Shown here one piece after another: positions 25,795 through 34,278 of a stretch of 64,000 nucleotides of DNA. The number at the start of each line of letters is the position of its first letter. Position 1 is the first letter of the stretch. The stretch lies in contig JAJDAF010000039.1 of the NCBI GenBank assembly GCA_029261995.1, forward strand, positions 1-64,000. Reading direction: 5' to 3'. The stretch comes from Candidatus Zhuqueibacterota bacterium. GTDB taxonomy: Bacteria; Zhuqueibacterota; Zhuqueibacteria; Oceanimicrobiales; Oceanimicrobiaceae. A model generated the notes under the pieces. It had not been told where the DNA came from and did no database searches. It saw nothing but the letters and a program-made list of their open reading frames with translations. The translations under genes were made by a program, and so were the position numbers.

Positions 25795-28083
25795 TCAGAG
25801 TTTTTGATACCGGGTTCGCAATCTTTGTCTGACGATTTCCGCTCCGGTGTTCACGATAAAAGTCACAACAAAGAGCAACATTGCAGCCAGGAACAACACG
25901 CGATAAAGCGTCCCTCCCTCCGGAGCTTCCGGTATTTCCACGGCAATATTCGCTGACAACGTCCGGAAGCCATTAAAGATACTCCAATCCATGATCGGAG
26001 TATTTCCGGTCGCCATCAGGACAATCATGGTTTCACCAACCGCACGCCCCAAGCCGATCATGATCGCTGAGAAGATTCCTGCAGCGGCGGTCGGCAGGAC
26101 CACTCGCAAGGCGGTCTGCCAGCGGGTGGCGCCGAGCGCGAGTGAGCCGGAGATCAGATTCCGGGGCACGTTCGAGAGTGCATCTTCAGAAATGGTGTAG
26201 ATAATCGGGATGACGGCGAAACCCATGGCGATGCCTACTACCAGGGCGTTGCGCTGGTCAAACCTCAGCCCCACCGCTTCGTATAGCCAGATCTTAAAAT
26301 CGCCATTGAACAGCACGCCTTCCACAACACCATTCATCTCAAGGCAAAGCCAGATGCCGACTGCGACAATCGGCGCCAAAAGCAGGCTTTCGACGCCAGG
26401 TTTCAGGCGATTCTTCAGTCGCTTTGGCACGCCATGCCAAGTCAACGCAGCGGCCAGCACCAGGAGCGGCAACACCACAGCCATGGTCAGCAGCGCGGGC
26501 ACGACCTGCTCGATGCGCGGCGCCAGCCAGAGACCACCAAGGAAACCCAGCACCACGCTGGGCAGCGCGGCCATAATTTCAACGGTAGGTTTGATCTTGT
26601 TTCGCAACGCCGGGTGCATGAACTGTGAGGTGAACAAGGCCCCGAAAATCGCAAGCGGAATCGCAAGAATCAATGCGTAAAGAGTGCCTTTGAAACTGCC
26701 AAAGATGAGCGGCACCAGACTCAGTTTCGGTTCGAACTCATCGGTGCCTCCGGTGGATTGCCAGACATAGTCCGGCTTGTCGTAGCCCTCGTACCAGACT
26801 TTTCCAAAGAAGGCATTCAGACCGGCTTCCGGATGTGGATTATCAACGGCGAAGTGAGCAAGGAAGCCGTCGGCATCCAGAGCAAGAGCGCCGTTTGCTT
26901 TCGGGGTAAAGCTCACCTTTGCGATGGCGTTTTGCGCGGAATGAAACTCCGTGAGAAATCTCTCGGAAGTGCTGTGCTGCAGGTAGAGATTTCCAACAGC
27001 ATCAGCGGAGATAAAGCCCTTGCCGCGTGCAGACGGGGAGAGCGTCGAGACAGCGGCGGGATGCGATTTCAGATCCCGGATATGAGTCAAGCGCCAGCCT
27101 GTGGTGGCCGTATTGTCCCGGACCAGAAACCAGGCTGCGACCCCGCCACCGGCGTCGCCGGAAACCAGTGTCCGGCCGCCGATGAGAAACGTCAACGCAG
27201 TGATCCCTTCGGCATTGTTGCTGTTTCTAGCGACCGTCACGAACTCAGGGCCATTCTCAAACGAAGCCCGCCAGTGGTAAATCTTGCCGTCGTCGGTACC
27301 CAGGTAGATGTTGTTGGCGCTGCCGTCAATCGCTATTGCGGTCGGGCGCCCAGACCAGATGGGCTCCAGGGTTGCGACCAGTGAATCCACTAGCGCGTCG
27401 CCGAACAGAGACTCCTCTGTCCTCCGGAGATAGACGATGACACGGTCGTCCCGGGTGATCGCTGCAATTGCCATGCGCTCGTCTGCGCTGCCGGAAAAGG
27501 CAAGTTTCGAAATGGGTTGACCCCGGTCATCAATTGTCAACCGCAACTCCGGAATAACGGCAGGCCGGTAGGTTCGCACGCCTTCGAAGTATGTGGACGG
27601 CATCGAAACCCTCACGACAACGGCGTTTCCGGCACCGGTGCCGAGAACCAGGCGCTGGCCCCGAACAGAGTGCCAGGAAGTGGTGATGCTTTCGCCCTGC
27701 AGACCGGCAATCTGCACCACCTCACGTGGCGAAGCGCCCTCCAGATTGAAGAATGTCACTTCGCCGGTGGCTGCAACAACGTAACCGACATCCTGATTCT
27801 CCTCCACGCCAAGAGCCACAATCTCGGCCGGTTCCTGGGACAGTTTGTCCTGACCAAAACGGCTGATCTGAGTGACTTGCGCCGACCGAAAAAGAGGCGC
27901 AATCTCCACCGCGATAAACACCATTATCGCCAGAATACTCGCGATAATGGTGAAACCACCGGCGGCAACAACCCAGCGCGCCAAACGGTCAAACAATTGT
28001 CTGCGGCGTTTTCGGATTGCAGACTCGCTATCGTAGCGCTTGCCTGGCTTCAGACGCCCGGCTATTTCGGTTTCGGTGGTCAT
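25795..28083 (-). CDS. pstC: Phosphate ABC transporter permease PstC (long form with propeller insert)
   Basis: This is the second permease subunit, about 762 residues. After TM1 (about 40-65) there is a periplasmic domain of roughly 370 residues. It has repeated short beta motifs of WD40/quinoprotein-like character, for example NNIYLGTDDGKIYHWRA and GRTLVSGDAGGGVAAWFL. The permease core then follows (from about 470) with the EAA motif SEDALSNVPRNLISGSLALGATRW. Long PstC forms exist in Pseudomonas and Vibrio relatives. The ATG at 28083 is preferred to a TTG five codons upstream; neither has a strong ribosome site. It is separated from pstS by a large hairpin. Confidence 0.94.
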   Translation of the reverse strand: MTTETEIAGRLKPGKRYDSESAIRKRRRQLFDRLARWVVAAGGFTIIASILAIMVFIAVEIAPLFRSAQVTQISRFGQDKLSQEPAEIVALGVEENQDVGYVVAATGEVTFFNLEGASPREVVQIAGLQGESITTSWHSVRGQRLVLGTGAGNAVVVRVSMPSTYFEGVRTYRPAVIPELRLTIDDRGQPISKLAFSGSADERMAIAAITRDDRVIVYLRRTEESLFGDALVDSLVATLEPIWSGRPTAIAIDGSANNIYLGTDDGKIYHWRASFENGPEFVTVARNSNNAEGITALTFLIGGRTLVSGDAGGGVAAWFLVRDNTATTGWRLTHIRDLKSHPAAVSTLSPSARGKGFISADAVGNLYLQHSTSERFLTEFHSAQNAIAKVSFTPKANGALALDADGFLAHFAVDNPHPEAGLNAFFGKVWYEGYDKPDYVWQSTGGTDEFEPKLSLVPLIFGSFKGTLYALILAIPLAIFGALFTSQFMHPALRNKIKPTVEIMAALPSVVLGFLGGLWLAPRIEQVVPALLTMAVVLPLLVLAAALTWHGVPKRLKNRLKPGVESLLLAPIVAVGIWLCLEMNGVVEGVLFNGDFKIWLYEAVGLRFDQRNALVVGIAMGFAVIPIIYTISEDALSNVPRNLISGSLALGATRWQTALRVVLPTAAAGIFSAIMIGLGRAVGETMIVLMATGNTPIMDWSIFNGFRTLSANIAVEIPEAPEGGTLYRVLFLAAMLLFVVTFIVNTGAEIVRQRLRTRYQKL

Positions 28084-28147
28084 GATTTGTAACTTCAAGG
28101 GTGTCTCAAATATTGTTCGATAAACGATCGATTCTCAATTGCACATC

Positions 28148-28211
28148 AACCCTGACAGGGTTTTGAACGAAAACAATAGCTGTGAGCGTTCAAGAAACCC
28201 TGTCAGGGTTT
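28148..28211 (-). terminator. Long inverted repeat between pstS and pstC
   Basis: Two palindromes, AACCCTGACAGGGTT (28148-28162) and AAACCCTGTCAGGGTTT (28195-28211), are also inverted relative to each other. With the adjoining TTGAACG/CGTTCAA they form one stem of about 20 base pairs around a 17-base loop. There is no T run. Positioned after pstS, it could stabilise the pstS mRNA or lower read-through into pstC. The CCTGACAGG core also resembles dispersed repeats. Confidence 0.65.
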
Positions 28212-28227
28212 GTACCGAGAACTAATC

Positions 28228-29241
28228 TTAGTTGGTGCCACCATCCAGCATGGCCAATTCTTCTTGCACGACCTTGTAAGGAAGCGGCAGATAGCCATCT
28301 TTCACAACAATCTTCTGGCCTTCCTTGCTGAACACGAATTTCAAGAATTCGCGCACCAGAGGCGTCAGTTGCTTGCCTGGCTCTTTGTTGATGTAGAGGT
28401 AAAGGAAGCGCGCCAGCGGGTACTTGCCCTTCATCACACTCTCCATGTCCACTGCGGCAAATGCTGCATCTGCCTTCTTCGACAACGGAACGGCACGCAC
28501 GCCTGAGGTGATGTAGCCAATGCCGCTGTAGCCAATAGCATAGCGGTCTTCGCTCACGCCCTGAACCACGGAGGCCGAACCCGGCTGCTCTTTCACCGTG
28601 TCTTTGTAATCCCCTTTGAAAAGCGCATGCTTCTTGAAATAGCCGTAGGTGCCGGAAGCGGAGTTTCTACCGTACAGGCTGATCGGCTTGTTGGCCCAGG
28701 CGCCGGTCAAGCCAAGCTCACCCCAGGTCACGATATCTTTCTCCAGACCGCCAGCACGGTTCTTCGAAAAAACCGCGTCAACTTGCTGTAGCGTCACCCC
28801 CTGGATTGGGTTGTCTTTGTTGACGTAGACGGCAAGTGCGTCCAAAGAGGTCCGCATGGAAGTCGGCTTGTAGCCAAACGCCTTCTGAAATGCGTCGATT
28901 TCTGTTTCCTTCATTTTGCGGGACATCGGGCCAAACTGGGAGGTTCCGGCAATCAGCGCAGGTGGCGCCGTGCTTGAACCTTTGCCTTCTACGCCGAGCC
29001 TGACACTTGGGTAGTATCTTGCGAACGCCTCGCCCCACAACGTCATCAGGTTGTTCATGGTGTCGGAACCGATGCTGTTCAGGTTCCCCGAAATTCCGCT
29101 GACTTTCTTGTAGAGCGAAATTTCGGGGTCAACCTTGGGCTTCTCTTGTGCCAATGCCGCATCTCCCGGCAAAGCGGAAAGCGACATCGCCGCTAGAGCG
29201 AGATAGGACATCGTCTGTTTGAAGAAGCTGTTTCTAATCAT
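28228..29241 (-). CDS. pstS: Phosphate-binding periplasmic protein PstS
   Basis: This is the 337-residue periplasmic receptor of the phosphate importer. It has a signal peptide (cleavage near residue 31, AALAQ) and the PstS ligand motifs GSDTM, GSSTAP, a substituted third loop (GPMSRKMKETE) and NSASGTYGYF. GGAGG stands ahead of the ATG. It is the first gene of the pst operon and follows a Pho box promoter. Confidence 0.96.
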   Translation of the reverse strand: MIRNSFFKQTMSYLALAAMSLSALPGDAALAQEKPKVDPEISLYKKVSGISGNLNSIGSDTMNNLMTLWGEAFARYYPSVRLGVEGKGSSTAPPALIAGTSQFGPMSRKMKETEIDAFQKAFGYKPTSMRTSLDALAVYVNKDNPIQGVTLQQVDAVFSKNRAGGLEKDIVTWGELGLTGAWANKPISLYGRNSASGTYGYFKKHALFKGDYKDTVKEQPGSASVVQGVSEDRYAIGYSGIGYITSGVRAVPLSKKADAAFAAVDMESVMKGKYPLARFLYLYINKEPGKQLTPLVREFLKFVFSKEGQKIVVKDGYLPLPYKVVQEELAMLDGGTN

Positions 29242-29256
29242 CTTTATCCTCCAGAT

Positions 29257-29306
29257 TTAAGAATTAGGTGAACAATGAATTCGATTTTTTGCACACCTAA
29301 TCTTAA
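29257..29306 (-). promoter_or_regulatory. Inverted repeat in the pstS 5' leader
   Basis: TTAAGAATTAGGTG (29257-29270) and CACCTAATCTTAA (29294-29306) pair with one bulged base around a loop of 23 bases. The arm nearer the promoter overlaps the proposed -10 hexamer. It could act as an mRNA leader stem ahead of the pstS ribosome site. Confidence 0.45.
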
Positions 29307-29332
29307 GGAATCTTTGTTACAAGCGCGTTACG
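29300..29332 (-). promoter_or_regulatory. Pho box promoter of pstS
   Basis: On the minus strand the half-sites CGTAACG (29332-29326) and TGTAACA (29321-29315) repeat with an 11-base period, as in PhoB sites. A -10 hexamer TAAGAT lies at 29305-29300, ten bases past the second half-site. The same geometry recurs upstream of the porin and mgsA. Confidence 0.75.
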
Positions 29333-29355
29333 GCTGTGTAGAGTTTTGGCAAAGA

Positions 29356-30444
29356 TTAGAAGTTAAACGTCGTTTGCAGGCGCACTTTGAAAATGGAATC
29401 CGCGCCGTCAGCGGATGGTAGCTCGAGTTCGCCGTTGGCCTGGATTCGCGTGTTCTTGCCGAAATAGAACGCAGGGCCACCACGCAAAACCAGGGTCTCG
29501 TTGCCACTGATGTCTGAATCCGGCTCGATGTAGGAAATGCCACCGGCAAGCTCAAATCCGTCCATGCCGCCAAAGTTGGCATTGGGCTCTGCCATTTTCT
29601 TTGTCCAGCGCCCGGTAACATCAAACAGGGTGAAGGACTGGTCATCCGCGTCGCCGGTAATATCCTTGCTGACACTGCCAAACGCCGCGCCGCCTTCAAC
29701 CTGCAGCTCGCCCGAGCCCAATTTTGAATAGAAACCAAAATCCGGTGCAATGGTGTAGAGCGAGGCTGAGCCGTCATTCGCGGCATTCTCAGCGCGGTTT
29801 GATGCGGCAGAAACGCCGACCTCAAACTTCTCGTCTACCGGGAGGTTCACCCGCCCAACTACCAGCTTGCCATTGTTAACAAAGTCACTCTTTGTGCGAC
29901 CGGCATCTTCGCGTCGGCCGGAGCCTGCGCCGTTCGAAATGTTCGCGGCCCATGAGATCCCACTTTTGTATTTACCCCCAAGCTCAAAACCAACGTGGCG
30001 AGAAGAAAGATGCAGGTCATCCAGAAAGCCGGCGACTTCGCTTCTTTCAACCAGCAGCAGCTTGCCCGATGAGCGCATTTCCTCACGCCAAACCGGGGTC
30101 TTGAACTGACCAAACCGAACGAACAGATTTTGACCAAGCTTGATCTTGCCTTCCGCGTCCTTCAAGGTCGGGCTGTTGTCGCGCACTTCGATCTGGAATT
30201 TGGTGGTAACCCAATCGGTGAGCTTTGTTTTGGCCTGCAGCCGACCGCGACGGATGCGGAAGCCATTGTTGGTTGTGGCAGCGTCGCCATCAATATCTGC
30301 ATTGTAAAGATACTGCAACTGAGCGCGACCCGTGAGTTCCCAGCTCTTGGCGTTCTTGATCTTAACTTCCTGCGCCACGCCAGTTGAGGCCAGGACAGAG
30401 AGTCCAAGCGCGCCTGCGACCATCATAATCGTGAAGTGTTTCAT
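29356..30444 (-). CDS. OprP/OprO-like phosphate-type outer-membrane porin
   Basis: This is a 362-residue outer-membrane beta-barrel of the Porin_O_P type, expected to let phosphate or polyphosphate through the outer membrane. It has a signal peptide (cleavage near GVAQ, about residue 25), a barrel start with FRIRRGRLQAKTKLTDWVTT and alternating hydrophobic strands. The C-terminal Phe (TTFNF) is typical of outer-membrane proteins. AAGGAGG precedes the ATG. It has its own Pho box promoter and lies 114 bases ahead of pstS, which supports a phosphate role over that of a general porin. Confidence 0.88.
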   Translation of the reverse strand: MKHFTIMMVAGALGLSVLASTGVAQEVKIKNAKSWELTGRAQLQYLYNADIDGDAATTNNGFRIRRGRLQAKTKLTDWVTTKFQIEVRDNSPTLKDAEGKIKLGQNLFVRFGQFKTPVWREEMRSSGKLLLVERSEVAGFLDDLHLSSRHVGFELGGKYKSGISWAANISNGAGSGRREDAGRTKSDFVNNGKLVVGRVNLPVDEKFEVGVSAASNRAENAANDGSASLYTIAPDFGFYSKLGSGELQVEGGAAFGSVSKDITGDADDQSFTLFDVTGRWTKKMAEPNANFGGMDGFELAGGISYIEPDSDISGNETLVLRGGPAFYFGKNTRIQANGELELPSADGADSIFKVRLQTTFNF

Positions 30445-30535
30445 TGTTCCTCCTTAATGAGTGGATGAGTTGATTCTCAGATATCATTTTGAGCCGTCCG
30501 ATTTGGGCAACCTCAATTCTTTAGATTGCTCAAGA

Positions 30536-30568
30536 AGTATAGCCGGTGAATGTTACAGCAATGTTACG
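30536..30568 (-). promoter_or_regulatory. Pho box promoter of the porin
   Basis: Minus-strand half-sites CGTAACA (30568-30562) and TGTAACA (30557-30551) are 11 bases apart. The -10 TATACT is at 30541-30536, again ten bases beyond. This is the best of the three sites. Confidence 0.82.
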
Positions 30569-30730
30569 AAAAAATGAAAGTTGAGCAACTTTTCTCGGAA
30601 ATTGTGTCTCGGTTTCAGCCAGCAAAAACCTTGCATCTCAGCATACAGTTCGCTTAATTTCATGGCTGGTTCCGCAGCGCTAGAGATTCTGACACACCGC
30701 TGATACAACCGAGAGAAGGAGACACCATTT

Positions 30731-31729
30731 ATGCCTGTCAATTTGAAAAATCGCAACTTCCTCAAACTTCTCGACTACTCAAGAGACGAGATCCTGTTTC
30801 TCCTGGAGCTTTCAAAATCTTTGAAAGATGCGAAACGCGACGGCCAGGAGCAACCAAAATTGCATGGCTTGAATATCGCGTTGATTTTTGAGAAGACTTC
30901 AACCCGCACGCGCTGCGCTTTCGAGGTGGCCGCACTCGATCAGGGCGCCCATGTCAGCTACCTTGGGCCATCCGGGTCACAAATCGGCCACAAGGAATCT
31001 ATGAAAGACACAGCCCGGGTCCTGGGTCGTATGTACGATGGCATCGAATACCGTGGTTTTGGTCAGAGCATTGTCGAGGAGCTGGGTGAGTTCGCCGGTG
31101 TGCCCGTTTGGAACGGCCTCACCGATGAGTACCACCCGACCCAGATTCTGGCAGACTTTCTCACGATGGAAGAGCACTGCGACAAGCCGCTCACGGACAT
31201 TTCCTACTGCTATCTCGGCGACGCCCGCAACAACGTCGGCAACTCTCTGCTTGTCGGCGGAGCCAAGCTCGGGATGGATATCCGGCTGGCTGCACCACGC
31301 TCAAACTGGCCAGACGATGGCCTGGTTGCCATGTGCGAAAAAATCGCAGTCGAAAGTGGCGCAAAAATTCTGCTTACCGAGGATGTCGCCGAGGGCGTCA
31401 AAGGCGCGGATTTTCTGTACACGGATGTTTGGGTGTCCATGGGCGAGCCGCCCGAAGTCTGGGAGGAACGGATTGATCTGCTCAAGCCGTATCAGGTGAA
31501 TTCCAATGCGCTGAAACTCACCGGAAATCCGCAAACGAAATTTCTGCATTGCCTGCCGGCTTTTCACAATCGCGAAACGAAAGTTGGCCAGGAAATATTT
31601 GAGCAATTTGGGTTGGATGGCCTGGAAGTGACCGAGGAAGTATTCGAATCAGAGCACTCGATTGTGTTCGACCAAGCTGAAAACAGGATGCACACAATCA
31701 AGGCAATCATGGTCGCGACATTAGCTTAG
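30731..31729 (+). CDS. argF: Ornithine carbamoyltransferase
   Basis: This 332-residue enzyme makes citrulline from ornithine and carbamoyl phosphate in arginine synthesis. It has the carbamoyl-phosphate site STRTR (about 56-60), the HPTQ motif, DVWVSMGE and the ornithine-site FLHCLPAFH. It resembles the Proteobacterial ArgF/ArgI and ArcB subgroup over its whole length. Whether it is anabolic or catabolic cannot be settled, as no arc or other arg gene lies here. AAGGAGA precedes the ATG. It stands alone between the Pho-regulated porin and a small gene on the other strand. Confidence 0.95.
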   Translation: MPVNLKNRNFLKLLDYSRDEILFLLELSKSLKDAKRDGQEQPKLHGLNIALIFEKTSTRTRCAFEVAALDQGAHVSYLGPSGSQIGHKESMKDTARVLGRMYDGIEYRGFGQSIVEELGEFAGVPVWNGLTDEYHPTQILADFLTMEEHCDKPLTDISYCYLGDARNNVGNSLLVGGAKLGMDIRLAAPRSNWPDDGLVAMCEKIAVESGAKILLTEDVAEGVKGADFLYTDVWVSMGEPPEVWEERIDLLKPYQVNSNALKLTGNPQTKFLHCLPAFHNRETKVGQEIFEQFGLDGLEVTEEVFESEHSIVFDQAENRMHTIKAIMVATLA

Positions 31730-31755
31730 AATCTTCTGGGGTAGCCAGTCGCTTC

Positions 31756-31793
31756 AGCCGCTGCCGGGATGGTTGTCGGCCTTTGAAGCGGCT
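31756..31793 (+). terminator. Hairpin downstream of argF
   Basis: AGCCGCT-GCCG pairs with CGGC-(6)-AGCGGCT, 27 bases past the argF stop. There is no T run, so it may be a weak terminator or an intergenic repeat. Confidence 0.35.
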
Positions 31794-31831
31794 CGGCTTC
31801 AGCGGGCCACACGACGAACGTCTGAAGTCAG

Positions 31832-32041
31832 TCAGGCGCTGTATTGTTCAGCCTCAATCTCAGTCAGATACTGCTCTTTGCTTACTTTCAGTGCCGACCT
31901 GTGGTATTCTCGGAAGACACCACATGCCTCGTGGTTCTCACTGCGACAGTAGGATTTCTCCTCAAAAATACTGGGAACAAACAGACCTTTGAAAATGAGA
32001 CACTGATTGCACCGTGCTTCCAAGAAATACGGACAAGGCAT
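31832..32041 (-). CDS. Small cysteine-containing protein
   Basis: This 69-residue protein has the spacing CPYF-x4-CNQC, VPS-x5-YC and a later C-x3-F. It resembles small Cys proteins of Deltaproteobacteria and Nitrospirota with a CPY...C...YC...CP-F pattern (from memory of the family, not searched). Five Cys in a short soluble protein suggest metal or redox binding. The start at 32041 is clear: AAAGGAG stands 8 bases ahead. The frame is open further upstream but lacks a ribosome site. It lies between argF (convergent) and ppa. Function unknown. Confidence 0.7.
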   Translation of the reverse strand: MPCPYFLEARCNQCLIFKGLFVPSIFEEKSYCRSENHEACGVFREYHRSALKVSKEQYLTEIEAEQYSA

Positions 32042-32144
32042 ACTACATCTCCTTTGTCTCTTGATTGCAGAAGGTTGCTGGGGTTGCCGGAAAATGCAAA
32101 ATATCCGCCCCAAAGTCCAATTAAGAAACCGTAACAAAACTGGT

Positions 32145-32855
32145 TCAGAAGGCCGGCTGGGTGTGAAAAAATGATGCGCCCGCGACCTGCTGTGTGGAAT
32201 AAGCCTTCATCGATTGACGGAGAATTTGTTGTGCTTCATCCACGTCGCCAAAGCCATTCGCCTGCATCTCTCCCGGCCCTTTGTAATTCGCGAACCAGGT
32301 CTCGATGATGCTCAGGACGCCCTTGAAGTCAGAACGCAATTCGGCGAGATTGTGGACGCCCGCAAGCGGAGAGTCCTGCGCCACCGCCAGAAGCTTGTCG
32401 TCCTGCTCCCCGCCATCCAGCAAACGCAGGACGCCAACCAGCCTGGCGCTAATCACGCTCCCGCGCGCCACGGCTGGTCCGAGAACGATGACGTCAAGTG
32501 GATCCCCGTCGCCACCGAGTTCCTTCGGAAGTAGTGTGCGCGGCACCATGCCATAGTTGCCGGGATAAGGTAAGTATTTGACCACGCGCGGCTTTCCCTT
32601 CTTGAATTCCCACTTCAGCACACCGTCTGGCTTTGTCACTTCCCATTTGGCATTGCTGCCGGCAGGTATTTCGACAACCACATTGATGGCGCCATCCGCG
32701 TTGCTGGGCTCGAAATCTGTCAGGAAGTTTTTGTCACTGTCAAAAGTGTACGGATCTGCTGTCGCCGTATTCGCGCTCTGGGAGGCTGTTTCCATTTTTC
32801 CACAGCCAAACCAGATGACTGCAAGCGCTGTGAGAACAATGCTGGGAGTTTTCAT
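32145..32855 (-). CDS. ppa: Exported (probable lipoprotein) inorganic pyrophosphatase
   Basis: This 236-residue family I pyrophosphatase splits PPi into two phosphates. Active-site features are present: VEIPAGSNAKWEV, NYGMVPRT, GDGDPLDVIVLG with its three Asp, DDKLLAV and FANYKG. Unlike the usual cytoplasmic enzyme, it starts with a hydrophobic stretch ending FGC-GK at residue 18, followed by a Ser/Thr/Ala-rich linker. This reads as a lipoprotein signal, though with Trp at -3 instead of Leu, so acylation is probable rather than certain. It is therefore expected in the periplasm. It lies 27 bases downstream of mgsA under a Pho box, which fits phosphate scavenging. AAAGGA precedes the ATG. Confidence 0.9.
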   Translation of the reverse strand: MKTPSIVLTALAVIWFGCGKMETASQSANTATADPYTFDSDKNFLTDFEPSNADGAINVVVEIPAGSNAKWEVTKPDGVLKWEFKKGKPRVVKYLPYPGNYGMVPRTLLPKELGGDGDPLDVIVLGPAVARGSVISARLVGVLRLLDGGEQDDKLLAVAQDSPLAGVHNLAELRSDFKGVLSIIETWFANYKGPGEMQANGFGDVDEAQQILRQSMKAYSTQQVAGASFFHTQPAF

Positions 32856-32882
32856 TGCTGCCGTCCTTTATGTTGTGAGGCT

Positions 32883-33350
32883 CTAAAAATTTCTTCCAGT
32901 GTATTCCCGCCGTCTGGCCTCGTAATCGAGGACCACACGTTCGTATTCTTCGCCCAACAAATGCGATGACACAATGAAATCCGCAGTCGAGCGATTGCTG
33001 GCGACTGGAATATTCCAGACCACGGCGATCCTTAAAAGCGCCTTAACGTCTGGATCATGCGGTTGTGCCAACAGGGGATCCCAGAAAAAAATCACCAGGT
33101 CAATCTCGCCTTCGGCAATCTTCGCGCCAACCTGTTGGTCGCCACCAAGCGGTCCACTCTTGAAACGGAAGACATCAAGTCCGACATCCCTGGCAATCAT
33201 CGAGCCTGTGGTGCCAGTTGCATAAAGCACGTGCTCGCTGAGCACGGCCCGGTTGAACTGAACCCACTCAAGCAGGTCCTGCTTTCGATTGTCATGTGCA
33301 ATCAGCGCAATGTGTTTTTGCTTTGCCATTTTGATTTTTCTTACGCCCAT
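32883..33350 (-). CDS. mgsA: Methylglyoxal synthase
   Basis: This 155-residue cytoplasmic enzyme turns dihydroxyacetone phosphate into methylglyoxal and free phosphate. Hallmarks are IALIAHDN near the start, [16 protein letters not shown], the DPD of [12 protein letters not shown] and [16 protein letters not shown]. The start is set at 33350 with AAAGGA 6 bases ahead. The frame runs up to 33389, but that would overlap the promoter -10. It is first in an operon with ppa. Family enzymes are inhibited by phosphate, so control by a Pho box is coherent. Confidence 0.95.
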   Translation of the reverse strand: MGVRKIKMAKQKHIALIAHDNRKQDLLEWVQFNRAVLSEHVLYATGTTGSMIARDVGLDVFRFKSGPLGGDQQVGAKIAEGEIDLVIFFWDPLLAQPHDPDVKALLRIAVVWNIPVASNRSTADFIVSSHLLGEEYERVVLDYEARRREYTGRNF

Positions 33351-33388
33351 CGTAGTCCTTTCTTCTCTTTCTATTGTATTCATGGACA

Positions 33389-33421
33389 ATGATAACGTAC
33401 CTGTGTTACAAATATGTTAAC
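33389..33421 (-). promoter_or_regulatory. Pho box promoter of mgsA-ppa
   Basis: Minus-strand half-sites GTTAACA (33421-33415) and TGTAACA (33410-33404) repeat at 11 bases. The -10 TATCAT is at 33394-33389, exactly ten bases on, as at pstS and the porin. Transcription would start near 33382, about 30 bases ahead of the mgsA ATG. Confidence 0.78.
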
Positions 33422-33597
33422 GCCAAGTGAATTTCTGGTGGCGAAAAATAGCATGCTCCGATGCTACGCGCCGGCTCATTTCCTGTGCCGTCGGCTGCAA
33501 GTACGGGTAGGCTTCGTCGTGGTGAAAGGAGGCTGAACCCAAGCGAGAACAGGATCCTGGCAAGTAAATTCAAGGCTGTGCAATGGGCAGACGGCTA

Positions 33598-34278
33598 CTA
33601 GCGGATCTTTTGATCTTCATCCCGGCTTTTGAAATTGCGGTGAGGAAAAGGCATGTGCTGACCAAACGGAAACGCCCGGTCCCGACGCATTTCCCTGAAT
33701 TGCGTTCTCTGCTCCTGCGTCAGGACGCCCTCGATCTCGCGATGGATTCGCTCAAACCCTTCACGCATGCCGCTCCCCCTGCCACGACGCTCAGCGGGAT
33801 CTTTGCCGCGTCGGTAGCCATGCATCGGGACCATCTGCATCAGAATTTCGTGGACTTTCTCAACCTGCTCATCGTCGAGATTCAACGTCTCTGTGAGTTG
33901 CCGCACACGCGCCGAAACCGCGCCCTCCGGCCCTTTGCGGAAGTGTTCGTCGATGCGTTCGAGTTGTTTTTCATCCAGGACTGTGGCCAGGTCTGACCGC
34001 AGAGAATCCAACAATGCAAACATTTCGTTCTCGAACGCTTCTCTGATGCTTGACATTTTTGCTGAATGGCCCGTCAGGATGGTGTCGATAACAGCCTTCT
34101 GCTGCTCCGATGGCCGCAGAATGCGCTCCATCGCGCGATGAAACCTCTTGTGCGGCGGCGTGTGCATGAACCGCCTGGCTCTCTGCTCGCGTAACGGTCC
34201 ACCGGCGGAGAATCCAAGCAAGACCCCCAGCACCAACGTTCCGGCAAGCATCAGCAGGGATTTTGTTTTCGGGCTCAT
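33598..34278 (-). CDS. Membrane-anchored Spy/CpxP-like periplasmic protein
   Basis: The 226-residue protein has an N-terminal signal-anchor (about 7-27), then a charged helical periplasmic part. It carries LTxxQ-type motifs (LTETLNLDDEQ near 128 and VLTQEQRTQFREM near 185). Such proteins are chaperones or metal/stress sensors, as in CpxP, Spy, ZraP and CnrX. It is the third gene of an ECF sigma/anti-sigma operon and overlaps the anti-sigma stop (ATGA), so a sensor role upstream of the anti-sigma is likely by analogy with CnrYXH. The signal is unknown. Arg/His/Met content is high, with a Pro/His/Arg C-terminus. Confidence 0.85.
   Translation of the reverse strand: MSPKTKSLLMLAGTLVLGVLLGFSAGGPLREQRARRFMHTPPHKRFHRAMERILRPSEQQKAVIDTILTGHSAKMSSIREAFENEMFALLDSLRSDLATVLDEKQLERIDEHFRKGPEGAVSARVRQLTETLNLDDEQVEKVHEILMQMVPMHGYRRGKDPAERRGRGSGMREGFERIHREIEGVLTQEQRTQFREMRRDRAFPFGQHMPFPHRNFKSRDEDQKIR

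Noticed and set aside
24661-25956. Plus-strand open frame of 431 codons
   Set aside because: It is antisense to pstA and the end of pstC; no domain or ribosome site.
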